A DNA stretch of 64,000 nucleotides from CAVUMR01 sp963742715 (GCA_963742715.1 CAVUMR010000002.1:1364001-1428000); one strand, 5' to 3'. Counted from the first letter of the stretch, positions 8,371 to 17,224 are shown. The notes: generated from the letters alone by a model not told the origin. A program made the numbers and translations.

Positions 8371-9636
8371 ATGGCGGACAGCCTTGGTGACGACCCCCCT
8401 CCGCTGCGGACCGGCGAGCCTCCTGTGGGCCTCGGATCCGGCGGCCATCGCGGCTCCACGCGGGCCGCCGGGATCGGGGAGCCGGACCTGGAAAAGCAGC
8501 TCCGCCGGGAGCTTCGACAGCAGGCACGGGTGCTGCGGGTGCTGATCGAGGCGCTGCAGGTCGGCATCCTGCTCCAGGACCGGGGGCACCGGGTGGTGGC
8601 GGTCAACTCCACGTTCGTGCGGATGTTCGGCATGTCAGCCCGACCGGCCGAACTGGAGGGGGTTGCCTTCGACCTGGCGGCCGGCCATTTCCGGCACGCG
8701 TTCGCCGATCCGGACGGGTTCGAGCGGGATGCCGCGGCGCGACTGGCCGGTGGCGAGCCACGCCTGGGCGACGTGTTGCGACTTGCCGACCACCGCATCC
8801 TCGAACGCGACTACCTGCCGGTTGATCTCGACGGCCGGTCGCCGGGCCACCTGTGGGTGTTCCGCGACGTCACCGATCACGCCGAGGCGGAACGGGCCCT
8901 GCGCGAGCAGAACGCCATGCTCGGTGAGCTGGCCAGTCTCAAGACCGAGTTCGTGGCGACCATCTCGCACGAGCTCCGTACTCCGCTGACCTCGATCGTG
9001 AGCTTCGCCAGCCTGCTCGTCGAGGACGCCGAGCAGAGCCTGGAGGACGAACAGCGGGAGTTCGTCAACGCGATCAACCGCAACGCGGACCGGATGCTGA
9101 GCCTGGTCGAGGAGTTGTTGCAGCTGGCCAAGCTCGAGTCGCGCAGCACGGCCCTGCGGTTCGAGCCGGTCGGCATGCCGGCGCTGATCCGGGCCACGAT
9201 CGCCAACTGCGAACCGGTCGCCCACGCGGTCGGGGTCGGGCTGCGCAGCCAGGTGGTGGACGGGCCGGTGTTGTACGGCGACGAGAGCTGGCTGTCCCGG
9301 ATGGCGGAGAACCTGCTGGTCGGCGCGATCAGTGCCACCGCGACCGGCGGTACCGTCGGCGCCTCCGCCTGGTTCGACGCCGACGAGTTCCACTTCGACG
9401 TGACCGACGCGAGTACCGGACTGTCGCCGGAACAGATCCAGGGGTTGTTCACCACGTTCTCCGAGCGCGGGTACGCCGGCGGGAATCCGACCGGTCGTGG
9501 CCTCGGTCTGGTGATCAGCCGGGCCATCGTGGAGCGGCACGGCGGCACGATCGCGGTGAGCAGTTCCCCGGAGGTCGGTACCACCGTGGAGGTGCGGCTA
9601 CCGGTGGGCAGCCCGGCCGGACCGGCGGGGACGTGA
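8371..9636 (+). CDS. PAS-containing histidine kinase-like protein, degenerate ATP site
   Basis: The protein has 421 residues from the ATG at 8371, preceded by AAGGGAG (the frame is open from 8341). Order: a short N-terminus, a helix leading to a PAS domain (starting around LIEALQVGILLQDRGHRVVA), HisKA with His in TISHELRTPLTSIVSFASL, then a HATPase-like domain. The phospho-acceptor box is perfect. The N box, however, reads NLLVGAISATATGG, with Gly in place of the Mg-binding Asn, and the G1 box reads DASTG instead of DxGxG. The G2 box GRGLGLVISRAIVERHGG is intact. Kinase activity may be reduced or lost. Neither neighbour is an obvious dedicated response regulator. Confidence 0.85.
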   Translation: MADSLGDDPPPLRTGEPPVGLGSGGHRGSTRAAGIGEPDLEKQLRRELRQQARVLRVLIEALQVGILLQDRGHRVVAVNSTFVRMFGMSARPAELEGVAFDLAAGHFRHAFADPDGFERDAAARLAGGEPRLGDVLRLADHRILERDYLPVDLDGRSPGHLWVFRDVTDHAEAERALREQNAMLGELASLKTEFVATISHELRTPLTSIVSFASLLVEDAEQSLEDEQREFVNAINRNADRMLSLVEELLQLAKLESRSTALRFEPVGMPALIRATIANCEPVAHAVGVGLRSQVVDGPVLYGDESWLSRMAENLLVGAISATATGGTVGASAWFDADEFHFDVTDASTGLSPEQIQGLFTTFSERGYAGGNPTGRGLGLVISRAIVERHGGTIAVSSSPEVGTTVEVRLPVGSPAGPAGT

Positions 9637-9640
9637 AGGT

Positions 9641-9685
9641 GGGCGGGCGCTCCGGTCGGAGGGGTGGTGACCGAAGCGCCCGCCC
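9641..9685. terminator. Bidirectional hairpin between convergent genes
   Basis: GGGCGGGCGCT pairs with AGCGCCCGCCC, and an inner CGGTC/GACCG stem extends it. It lies between the stop of the PAS kinase (+) and the stop of the metalloprotease (-). No long T run follows, as is common in actinobacteria. Confidence 0.6.
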
Positions 9686-9720
9686 TTCGCGGTGCAGGGG
9701 CAAAGCCGAACCGGGGAGTG

Positions 9721-10719
9721 TCAGCTCTGCCCGTACTTCTGCACCAGCGCGGTGTAGTCACCTCGGGCCAGGGCCCGCTTCGTGATCGTGCACGGCGAGA
9801 GGGATGGGGTCATGACCTCTGGGCTGTGCGCGCTCTGGTCGACGTGACCGATCCCGTAGGTGTGCCCGCGTTCGTGCAGCATCACCGAGCGTAGGTCGTA
9901 CGAACCCCGGCAGGTACGCGGCGTGGCGGCCGTGGTGTACCAGGCGAACCGGGTGCTGATGGCCACGTCGGACGTGGTCACCGTGGAGCCGGAGAAGTAG
10001 GTGCAGGTGTAGGCGAGGTACCCGCCGCTCAGCGCTTTCCAGCCGGCGACACTGATCGAGTCCGGGTTGCCGGCACAGGCGCCCGAGACGCCGACCTGGG
10101 GAGCCCAGTGGGACGGGCCCACGTACCGGCTGGTCGCCTTGATGTTGGCCGGGTAGCCGCAGCGGTTGGTGCCGCGGCTCATGTCCATGGTGGCGTTGCT
10201 GATCGCGCCGGCGGCGGTGGTGGCTACCGGACCGGGAGCGCCGGCACCGTTGTAGTACCAGTTGAAGATGCCGCCCAGCTTGAACGAGCTGATGGCGTAA
10301 CCGGTGTCGACACACGGGTTGGTGGACGAGGGCTGCGCCGCGGCGGCGAGCAGGCTGTTACCGGCGGAGATCGCGCTCTCGGTGGCGATACGACTCGCCG
10401 CGCCGGTGGCCTCGTTGTGGTCAGCGCTGACGACCACGCTGCCGTCGAGCCGGCGGGTGACGAGCAGTTCGATCGGGCCGGAGGTGGTGATCGCGGCCGC
10501 GGAGACGCCGGCACCGGGCCTGGGCAGCTCGACGGACACGCCGCCGCGACTGACCCGGCCGTCGGCCTGGCAGGTGACGCCGGCGAGGTCTCCGGAGACC
10601 GGTACCCCCAGCTGGCTCGCGCAGGCCGCGCTCGCCGAGACCCCTCCGGGCAACAGCGGTACAGCGATCAGTGCGCCCAGTACGACGCTGAAACGTGCCA
10701 GTGACTTGGCTGCCTTCAT
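9721..10719 (-). CDS. Secreted metzincin-type zinc metalloprotease
   Basis: The protein has 332 residues. The ATG at 10719 is preceded by GGGAGAGG and opens a signal peptide (MKAAKSLARF then a hydrophobic run ending near SASA). The C-terminal catalytic motif HERGHTYGIGH, at about residues 278-288, fits HExxHxxGxxH, with three His ligands and a Glu base. A Met-turn candidate, EVMTPSLSPC, follows 14 residues later, as in matrixin/snapalysin-like proteases. Several Cys residues suggest disulfides. The middle region (~200 residues) has no recognised domain. It is divergent from the SH3-glucosaminidase gene, with a shared 236-base promoter region. Confidence 0.82.
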   Translation of the reverse strand: MKAAKSLARFSVVLGALIAVPLLPGGVSASAACASQLGVPVSGDLAGVTCQADGRVSRGGVSVELPRPGAGVSAAAITTSGPIELLVTRRLDGSVVVSADHNEATGAASRIATESAISAGNSLLAAAAQPSSTNPCVDTGYAISSFKLGGIFNWYYNGAGAPGPVATTAAGAISNATMDMSRGTNRCGYPANIKATSRYVGPSHWAPQVGVSGACAGNPDSISVAGWKALSGGYLAYTCTYFSGSTVTTSDVAISTRFAWYTTAATPRTCRGSYDLRSVMLHERGHTYGIGHVDQSAHSPEVMTPSLSPCTITKRALARGDYTALVQKYGQS

Positions 10720-10955
10720 GCTTGTCCTCTCCCGGTTGCGGGCCCGGCTCGTGGAGCCGGATGTCCTGCGACAGGTGGGAGATCGGTCGGCCGGGGACGG
10801 AGAGCGGGTGCCCGCGGGTTGCGGTTCGGTGGTGCCGGCCGGAACGCGACGCCGGAGGCTAGGCACCCGGATGGTGACCGGAAGGGTCCCGGCTACGCAC
10901 CCGACGGCCGGGACCGTCGCGGGGTCGGACGCCTACTGAAGGAAGGAGTGCGCCC

Positions 10956-11849
10956 ATGGGTCGCACCCCGCGCCCCGCACTGGTCCTGCTCGTCACCGTG
11001 TCCGCCCTGGTGGCCGGGCCGATGCTGGCGGTGACGGCGCCGGCTACGGCGGCTGCTGCGGCGACCGGCGTGGCGGTGACCGCGCGCACCGGCGGCGGGC
11101 CGCTCAACGTCCGGAGTGGACCGTCCACCAGCTACCCGCGGGTGAGCACGATCCCGGACGGCCGCTCGTTCACGGTGGCCTGTCAGGTGTCCGGACAGCT
11201 TGTGAGCGGGAAGGTACGGCGCACCGCGAGGTGGGACCGGCTCAGCACCGGCCGGTACATCGCCGACGCCTACGCGCAGCGTCGGGTCGGCGTACCCGCG
11301 TGCCCGGTACCGTCCACCGGCGGTGCGCCCGCGTCACCCCCGCCGCCGGCGCTGCCGGCTCCGGCCCGCGCCACGGCCAGCCAGGCGGCGTTCATCCTGC
11401 AGGCGGCCGCGGCGGCACAGCGCAGCATGCGCGAGCAGCACGTACCCGCGTCGGTGACGATCGCCCAGGCGATCCTGGAGTCTGGTTGGGGCACCAGCGG
11501 GCTGACCGCCAACGACCGCAACTACTTCGGCATCAAGTGCTTCGCCGGCTTCTACGGGCCGGTCGCGGTGGGCTGTCACCGGTACAAGACCACCGAGTGC
11601 GACAAGAAGGGCAGGTGCACGCCGCAGTACGCGGACTTCCGGATCTACCGGAGTGCGTCGGATTCGTTCACCGACCACGGCCTGTTCCTGGTGACGAATT
11701 CGCGCTACGCCCCGGCATTCCGGTACTCGAACAATCCCAAGCAGTTCGCCATCGAAATCCACAAGGCGGGGTACGCGACGAGCCCGACATATGCCGCGAA
11801 ACTGATAAGCATCATGGACCAGTACGACCTGTATCGCTACAACAAGTGA
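10956..11849 (+). CDS. Secreted SH3b-glucosaminidase (peptidoglycan hydrolase)
   Basis: The protein has 297 residues with a signal peptide (hydrophobic run to about residue 32), then a bacterial SH3 domain (GGGPLNVRSGPSTSYPRVS) ending in a Cys-containing segment, a short Pro-rich linker, and a C-terminal glucosaminidase domain. The latter has the conserved AQAILESGWGTSGLTAN, containing the catalytic Glu, followed by NYFGIKCF and a YADFRIYRSASDSFTDHG block, typical of GH73/FlgJ-like enzymes. It cleaves peptidoglycan glycan strands outside the cell. GAAGGAG precedes the ATG. The SH3 domain is a close paralogue of that in the M23 protein at 13678. A role in flagellar wall passage is possible given the nearby flagellar genes but is not shown. 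Confidence 0.9.
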   Translation: MGRTPRPALVLLVTVSALVAGPMLAVTAPATAAAAATGVAVTARTGGGPLNVRSGPSTSYPRVSTIPDGRSFTVACQVSGQLVSGKVRRTARWDRLSTGRYIADAYAQRRVGVPACPVPSTGGAPASPPPPALPAPARATASQAAFILQAAAAAQRSMREQHVPASVTIAQAILESGWGTSGLTANDRNYFGIKCFAGFYGPVAVGCHRYKTTECDKKGRCTPQYADFRIYRSASDSFTDHGLFLVTNSRYAPAFRYSNNPKQFAIEIHKAGYATSPTYAAKLISIMDQYDLYRYNK

Positions 11850-12148
11850 CTGTCACGAATGCGATGTCCGCCAGCTAAATCGCAGGTCCAGCACCTACTC
11901 CGGTGCCGAACTGAAACCGACCTGCACCCGAGAGCTACAGACGGTAGCTGAGATTCCACGAAGAATACGGACATGAGCCTGGATGACAGGACTCGTGCCG
12001 AGCGGGTCGGCGTTGCCCATGAGCCGCCGATCCGGTCGGACGCCGCCGGTGGCTGGCACGCACCTCGGGCCAGCCACCGGTCCACGTCCGGTACCGCCGT
12101 CGGCGTCCGGCGCATCCCCGGTCGGCCGCACCGGTCCGGAGTGCCCCG

Positions 12149-13543
12149 TTGAGCCGCCCCGTCGAGCACGACCCGCTGACCGGCCTGCCGAACCGGACGA
12201 TGCTCGCCGACCGGCTGGAGCGGGAGCTGGCGGATCGCGCCGGTACCCGCCCGACCGGACTGCTGCTGCTCGACCTCGACGGGTTCCGGGAGGTGAACGA
12301 CGTACACGGCCACCCGGTCGGCGACGAGCTGCTGATCGCGGTCGCCGACCGGCTCGGACGTGCAGTCGGTCCGGAGGCGACGCTGGCCCGGCTCGGTGAC
12401 GACGAGTTCGCCGTACTGCTGCCCGGTACCGGCCCCGAACAGGTGGGCGCGACCGCCCGGCGACTGCTCGACGTGGTCGGCGAGCCCTATCACCTGACCG
12501 GCGGCGAGCTGAACCTCACGATCAGCGTCGGCACCGTCGTGGCCGAACCGTCGATGACCGGGCCGGACGCGCTGGGCGACGCCGACCTCGCCCTGTACGC
12601 GGCCAAGGGCGCCGGGAGGAACCGGGTCACGGCGTACCACCCGGGGCTGCGGGACCGGCTGCTGGAGCGGACCCGGCTGGTGGCGGGCCTGCGCCGCGCC
12701 ATCGCCGAGGGGGAGTTCACCATCCACTACCAACCGGTGGTACGCCTCGCCACCGGTACCACCTGGGCGGTCGAGGCGCTGCTGCGCTGGACTCCGCCCG
12801 GTGGCATGCCGATCCCGCCGGACCACTTCATTCCGGCGGCGGAGGAATCCGGCTTGATCAACACCATCGGCGCCTGGGTACTCGAGCAGGCCTGTGCCGA
12901 CGCCCGCCGGTGGTACGACCGGTACGGGATCGCGGTCACCGTGAACGTGTCCGGTCGGCAGCTGCGCGATCCGGACTTCCCGGAGGTGGTACTCGGCGCG
13001 ATGCGGCGGTCCGGGCTGCCCGGCCGGGCGCTGGTACTGGAGATCACCGAAACGGTGCTGGTCACCGCCACTCTCGCCGACGCGGAGGAGGTGACCGCCC
13101 GACTGTCCCGACTGCGGGAGTACGGCGTACGCATCGCCATCGACGACTTCGGCACCGGTTACTCGTCGCTGGCGTACCTGTGGCACCTGCCGGTCGACGT
13201 ACTGAAGATCGACCGGACCTTCACGAACGTGTCCGGCGGCGGTACCGGCGGCGGTTCCGGCGGCGGCGCGGGCTCCGGCCGGCCCGCCCAGGAGCTGGCC
13301 TTCGCCCAGGCCATCGTGGACCTGAGCGGCATCCTCGAGCTGTCCACCATCGCCGAAGGCGTGGAAACCCCGGAACAGGCGGGCGCGCTGCAGGCGATGC
13401 ACTGCTCGCTGGCCCAGGGATACCACTTCGCCCGGCCGATGCCGGCCACCGACCTCGACGCGTTCCTGGCCGGCTCGCCGCGACGACTGCCGGCCCCGGT
13501 CGCCGCCATCCCGCACCAGGTCGGTCGCGAGCGGACCGCGTAA
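12149..13543 (+). CDS. GGDEF/EAL protein, probable c-di-GMP phosphodiesterase
   Basis: The protein has 464 residues, read from a TTG with GGAG seven bases upstream. The N-terminal GGDEF domain starts at HDPLTGLPNRTML, but its active site is RLGDDEFAVLL, with Asp replacing the second Gly, so cyclase activity is doubtful. The EAL domain keeps EALLRW, the Asn in VNVSGRQL, LEITE, IDDFGTGYSSL, LKIDRTF and AEGVETPEQ, so hydrolysis of c-di-GMP is predicted. An unusual Gly/Ser-rich insertion (GGGTGGGSGGGAGSG) separates LKIDRTF from the last EAL helices. No sensor domain is present at the N-terminus. The gap upstream (11850-12148) holds no clear gene. Confidence 0.88.
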   Translation: MSRPVEHDPLTGLPNRTMLADRLERELADRAGTRPTGLLLLDLDGFREVNDVHGHPVGDELLIAVADRLGRAVGPEATLARLGDDEFAVLLPGTGPEQVGATARRLLDVVGEPYHLTGGELNLTISVGTVVAEPSMTGPDALGDADLALYAAKGAGRNRVTAYHPGLRDRLLERTRLVAGLRRAIAEGEFTIHYQPVVRLATGTTWAVEALLRWTPPGGMPIPPDHFIPAAEESGLINTIGAWVLEQACADARRWYDRYGIAVTVNVSGRQLRDPDFPEVVLGAMRRSGLPGRALVLEITETVLVTATLADAEEVTARLSRLREYGVRIAIDDFGTGYSSLAYLWHLPVDVLKIDRTFTNVSGGGTGGGSGGGAGSGRPAQELAFAQAIVDLSGILELSTIAEGVETPEQAGALQAMHCSLAQGYHFARPMPATDLDAFLAGSPRRLPAPVAAIPHQVGRERTA

Positions 13544-13677
13544 CGGCGCCGCACCGCTATGGCACCCGTGGAACACCCCGGCAGGGCCCGGCCGCTGCCG
13601 ATCTGGAGGTCACCTACCGACCGTGCTGACGCCCTCGTCCCGCCGGTCGGGATCCGCCGACCCCTGGAGGTATCCAT

Positions 13678-14523
13678 ATGCGTCGACCTTCCTCAGTCCT
13701 GTTGCGAACCGCTGTGATCGCCGCCGCGGTGGCGGGAGCGCTCGTCCTGCCCGCCATCGCGCACGCGGCGGCACCGGTGGCGGCGCACGCCCGGACCGGT
13801 GGTACCCCCCTCAATCTCCGGAACGGGCCGAGTGCCAACTACCGGAGCCCCTCCTCGGTACCGGACGGCAGCCGGCTCAGCCTCGCCTGCCAGCTGCCCG
13901 GCCAGCTCGTCGCCGGCAACGTCCGTACCACCGACCGCTGGGACAAGCTGACCAATGGCCTGTACGTCTCGGACGCCTACGTGTCCCGCGTCGGCGGCGT
14001 ACCGGCGTGCCCCGTCACCCCGGGCACCGGCGGTACGACGACGCCGACCTATCCGACTCCGACCGGGCTGTGGCTGCGACCGCTCGCCGCCAGCGTGGGC
14101 GGCGGTTTCCGTACCGTCGGCCGGCCCGACCATGACGGCGTCGACCTGATCGTCGGTCGGGGCGTGGCGATCCGGTCCGTCTCGATCGGCACCGTGACCA
14201 CGGCCGAGTGCAACGTGCCCAAGGGGAGGAGCTGTGACGTCGACGGCAGCCCGTCCATCTCCGGCTGCGGCTGGTATGTCGAGGTCACCCACCCGGGCGG
14301 GGTGGTCACCCGGTACTGCCACATGGTCCGCAAGCCGTACCTCTCAGTCGGCGCGAAGGTGACCGCGGGCAGCCTGCTCGGCTTCGTCGGTTCCTCCGGC
14401 AACTCGTCCGGTCCGCACCTGCACTTCGAGGTGCACGTCAACGTGACCTCCTGGGCGATGCACGAGAACGCGGTGGATCCGGCCGCGTTCATGAAGAGGG
14501 TCGGCGCCCCACTCGTACGCTGA
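13678..14523 (+). CDS. Secreted SH3b-M23 metallopeptidase
   Basis: The protein has 281 residues. GGAGG precedes the ATG at good spacing. A signal peptide (to about AIAHAAA) is followed by a bacterial SH3 domain (TPLNLRNGPSANYRS) and a C-terminal M23/LytM peptidase domain. Zinc ligands are seen in GRPDHDGVDLIVGRG (HxxxD) and PHLHFEVH (HxH), with the GSSGNSSGPH loop before it. Such enzymes cut peptide cross-bridges in peptidoglycan or act as amidase activators; the intact ligands favour catalysis. The SH3 part is strongly similar to that of the glucosaminidase at 10956, suggesting domain duplication. Confidence 0.9.
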   Translation: MRRPSSVLLRTAVIAAAVAGALVLPAIAHAAAPVAAHARTGGTPLNLRNGPSANYRSPSSVPDGSRLSLACQLPGQLVAGNVRTTDRWDKLTNGLYVSDAYVSRVGGVPACPVTPGTGGTTTPTYPTPTGLWLRPLAASVGGGFRTVGRPDHDGVDLIVGRGVAIRSVSIGTVTTAECNVPKGRSCDVDGSPSISGCGWYVEVTHPGGVVTRYCHMVRKPYLSVGAKVTAGSLLGFVGSSGNSSGPHLHFEVHVNVTSWAMHENAVDPAAFMKRVGAPLVR

Positions 14524-14528
14524 CCGCT

Positions 14529-14640
14529 CCTCTAGCCTGACCACCCTTCAGGGCTGACCGAGCCCTTCTAGTCTGACCAGCCTTCGAGGCCGGCCGACCC
14601 TTCTAGGCTGGCCGATTGTCTGGGCCGACCACCCTTTCGA
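14529..14640 (+). repeat. Degenerate tandem repeat, ~35-bp unit
   Basis: About three imperfect copies of a unit of the form TCTAGnCTGACCAnCCTTC plus a GGCCGACC-like part follow directly after the M23 stop. Copies are recognisable by TCTAG at about 35-base intervals. The 345-base gap 14524-14868 otherwise holds the hairpin below and no gene. Confidence 0.55.
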
Positions 14641-14684
14641 ATCCGGGGCTCCGCTGAGCGAAAAGCTCGGTAGGGGCCCCGGAT
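14641..14684 (+). promoter_or_regulatory. Long hairpin upstream of the GH26-type gene
   Basis: ATCCGGGGC pairs perfectly with GCCCCGGAT, and an inner stem GAGC-gaaaa-GCTC sits on top. There is no T run, and it lies ~185 bases before the GTG of the next gene. It could be the M23 terminator or part of a structured leader. No known riboswitch consensus was matched. Confidence 0.45.
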
Positions 14685-14868
14685 CGCTGCGTCCTTCCCG
14701 GCCGATCGTCCCCTTCGGATTTACCGCCCGGACCCCTGATTTGCCGGATGATCACGCGCTCACCTGCGTCGATACCTACACAACGGTTTGGCACCTGTTT
14801 GCTCACCCCGGCCGTACCCGCTTCTCCCGATCTGCAGGGGGACACCAGCCCTACAGAAGGAGACAGCG

Positions 14869-16518
14869 GTGACAGCAAATATCAATGACCGGACCGTGAA
14901 GAGAACGGCAGTGATCGCCAAGATCAGTCGGACAGGCGTAGCGGCCGTTGCCGCGATCGCCGTCGTCGGGGGAGCGACGGCGGCGTATGCGGGAGCGACC
15001 AGTACCAGTACTGCCCACGTGATGCTTTCCAATTCCGTAGCGGACTCCTACACCCGCAGCGCGCACACCACGAGCGTGTCCGGTACCCAGGACACCACCC
15101 AGGTCGGCCGGGTCAACGGGGAAACCCGTACCGCGTTCCTGCGGGTCAACGCCGGTGGACTCGACGACGACGCCACCGTGACCGGCGTCAAGCTCACCCT
15201 CACCCGGGCCTTCGGCAGCCTGCCTGGCACGTTGCAGCTCGTCCGGGTAACCAGCACCACCTGGAGCGAGAAGACCCTCAACTCCCGCACCGCGCCGGCT
15301 CTCGGCACTGTGCTCGCCACCGTCAAGCCGAGCGCGAAGGCCACCACCGTGACCTTCGACCTCGGCACCTCGATCACCAAGGCCGGCATGTACTCGTTCG
15401 CGCTGGTGGCGCCGAAGGCGACCACGGCCGCGGGCTTCTACGCACACGAGTCGTCCGGCGCGGAAGCGCAGGTACGGATCAGCTACACGTTGCCGACCAC
15501 CACGCCGCCGACGACCCCCCCGACCACGCCGCCGACCACACCCCCGACGACCCCGCCCACCACACCCCCGACCACGCCGCCGACCACGCCGGCGCAGTGC
15601 AAGGTCAACGCGTTGCTGGTACCGACCTGTGGCGCCCTGATGGGGGTCGCACCGGTCATCCGCAGCTCAGCGCCGGGCCAGGACCTGGCCGCGTTCGAGC
15701 AGCGCACCGAGCACACCGCGACGGTCTTCCACGTGTACCACCGTGGCGACCAGATGTTCCCGACCAAGGACGAGATCGCCAAGGCGCGGGACACCGCCAA
15801 GCCGCGGCTGCTGTTCATCAACTGGAAGGTCGACGACGGCCACACCTGGGCCGAGGTCGCCAACGGTGCCGCCAACGCGCGGATCGACAAGCTGGCCGCC
15901 TACGTCAAGGCGAACTACTCAGAGCGCTTCTACCTCTCGCTGCACCACGAGGCTGAGGACGAGGTCAACGCGACCGCCGGCTCCGGCTACACCGCCAAGG
16001 ACTACCGGGCCATGTACCGCTACGTGACGCTGCGGCTGCGTGCCGACGGCATGACCAACGCGGTCTCGGCAATGGTCTACATGGGAGCGAAGAGCTGGGG
16101 AACGCAGTCCTGGTTCGCCGACATGTACCCCGGTGACGACGTGGTGGACTGGATCGGCTTCGACCCGTACATCAGCTCAGCCGGTACCGCCGGTGACTTC
16201 GCCGGCCTGATCAACCAGACGTCCACGCCGAAGACCTGGCCCGGCTTCTACAACTGGGCCGTGGCGAACCACCCGACCAAGCCGATCCTGCTCAGCGAGT
16301 GGGGCGTCTGGGACGAGTCCACCGACCCGGCCAACAAGGCCGCGGCGTTCGACAGTATCGCCAAGCAACTGCCCCAGTACCCGGCACTGAAGATGCTGCT
16401 CTACTTCGAGACCCAGATCGGGCCGAAGGGCGGCACCACGGTGGCGAGCACCGAGGCGGCCCGGGCGGCCTACGCAAGGCTGCTCGACAACAAGATGTTC
16501 GACGTCCGCATCAGGTAA
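14869..16518 (+). CDS. Secreted GH26-type glycoside hydrolase with N-terminal CBM-like domain
   Basis: The protein has 549 residues from GTG 14869, which has AGAAGGAGA upstream (the frame is open from 14788). A signal peptide is followed by a ~170-residue beta-rich DNRLRE/CBM96-like domain, a linker of about ten TTPP-type repeats, and a catalytic domain. That domain resembles GH26 endo-mannanase/glucanase: the acid/base Glu is expected in LSLHHEAEDEV (about residue 360) and the nucleophile Glu in ILLSEWGVWDE (about residue 476). It would act on extracellular beta-glycans. A strong terminator follows. The exact substrate cannot be read from sequence. Confidence 0.85.
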   Translation: MTANINDRTVKRTAVIAKISRTGVAAVAAIAVVGGATAAYAGATSTSTAHVMLSNSVADSYTRSAHTTSVSGTQDTTQVGRVNGETRTAFLRVNAGGLDDDATVTGVKLTLTRAFGSLPGTLQLVRVTSTTWSEKTLNSRTAPALGTVLATVKPSAKATTVTFDLGTSITKAGMYSFALVAPKATTAAGFYAHESSGAEAQVRISYTLPTTTPPTTPPTTPPTTPPTTPPTTPPTTPPTTPAQCKVNALLVPTCGALMGVAPVIRSSAPGQDLAAFEQRTEHTATVFHVYHRGDQMFPTKDEIAKARDTAKPRLLFINWKVDDGHTWAEVANGAANARIDKLAAYVKANYSERFYLSLHHEAEDEVNATAGSGYTAKDYRAMYRYVTLRLRADGMTNAVSAMVYMGAKSWGTQSWFADMYPGDDVVDWIGFDPYISSAGTAGDFAGLINQTSTPKTWPGFYNWAVANHPTKPILLSEWGVWDESTDPANKAAAFDSIAKQLPQYPALKMLLYFETQIGPKGGTTVASTEAARAAYARLLDNKMFDVRIR

Positions 16519-16547
16519 CACCGATAGCGGTACCCCGAGGGATGGGG

Positions 16548-16590
16548 CCGGCTGGCGACAACACTGTCGCCAGCCGGTCCGCTTTTGTGT
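16548..16590 (+). terminator. Rho-independent terminator after the GH26-type gene
   Basis: A perfect 13-bp stem CCGGCTGGCGACA/TGTCGCCAGCCGG with an ACAC loop is followed by CCGCTTTTG. It lies 30 bases after the stop codon. Confidence 0.85.
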
Positions 16591-16615
16591 GCGGGGTGTG
16601 TCGGGTGTACTCCGG

Positions 16616-17116
16616 TCAGGTCGTGCAGGTCGACTGCAGGTTCCGCCGGGTGGTGTCCACGTCGCGCAGCAGCGCCGGGTCGTAGGTGTGGCTGTCGGCC
16701 CGGATCCGTACCAGGCCCACCGCCGTGACCACCGCGTCGAGCAGCGGCCGTACCGTCGGATCCGCGACCGGCCGCAGCGCGACCAGGGCGTTCTGCCGGC
16801 GGGACAGCTCGGACCGGACCGGCGCGGACAGGTCCCGCGCGGTGTGGTTGCGGCGGGTCAGCGCGGCCAGCGCGAGCAGGTCGGGGGCGGCCGAGCGGCA
16901 GGTACCCGGCGCGAACGCGGCGACCGGCGGCAGGCTCTCACCCGGGGTCGGTCGCGTCGCCGCGGACCTGCCACCGGCCGCGCCGGTACAGCCGGACAGC
17001 ACCAGCGCGCACACCGCCAGCGTGCACACCGCCAGTACGGCGGCCAGTCCGGCGGTCCGGCCACCCGCGACCGGAGTGTGGGGGACCGGCGGGCCGGTCA
17101 GGTCGGCTCGGAACAT
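16616..17116 (-). CDS. Small lipoprotein of unknown function
   Basis: The protein has 166 residues from ATG 17116. The hydrophobic N-terminal segment ends in a clear lipobox, VLSGC, predicting lipid attachment and an extracellular, membrane-anchored protein. The rest is helical and Arg/Ala-rich (for example LLALAALTRRNHTARDLSAP), with a Cys near each end of the mature domain (CRSAAP and STCTT). No family was recognised. The ribosome site GGAG lies inside the third copy of a 20-bp tandem repeat (see 17119-17178). It is on the same strand as the DUF4331 gene, 108 bases upstream. Confidence 0.75.
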   Translation of the reverse strand: MFRADLTGPPVPHTPVAGGRTAGLAAVLAVCTLAVCALVLSGCTGAAGGRSAATRPTPGESLPPVAAFAPGTCRSAAPDLLALAALTRRNHTARDLSAPVRSELSRRQNALVALRPVADPTVRPLLDAVVTAVGLVRIRADSHTYDPALLRDVDTTRRNLQSTCTT

Positions 17117-17118
17117 CG

Positions 17119-17178
17119 CGGTACTCCTTGACTGAAGCCGGTACTCCGTGACTGAAGCCGGTACTCCGTGACTGAAGC
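17119..17178 (-). repeat. Three tandem 20-bp repeats covering the ribosome site
   Basis: Read on the minus strand the unit is GCTTCAGTCACGGAGTACCG, present three times head to tail (17178-17159, 17158-17139, 17138-17119). The last copy has A for C at one place, making AAGGAG just upstream of the lipoprotein ATG. Each copy carries a GGAG core. Confidence 0.9.
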
Positions 17179-17224
17179 GGAGTGGTGGGGGCCACGCCCT
17201 GGCCGGCGCGGCCCCCACCTGCGG

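Noticed and set aside
11866..11892. CCAGCTAAATCGCAGG resembles the 3' signature of the ydaO (cyclic di-AMP) riboswitch.
   Set aside because: The upstream riboswitch core would lie inside the glucosaminidase coding end and none of its G-rich loops is present; the following gene (GGDEF/EAL) is not a usual target.
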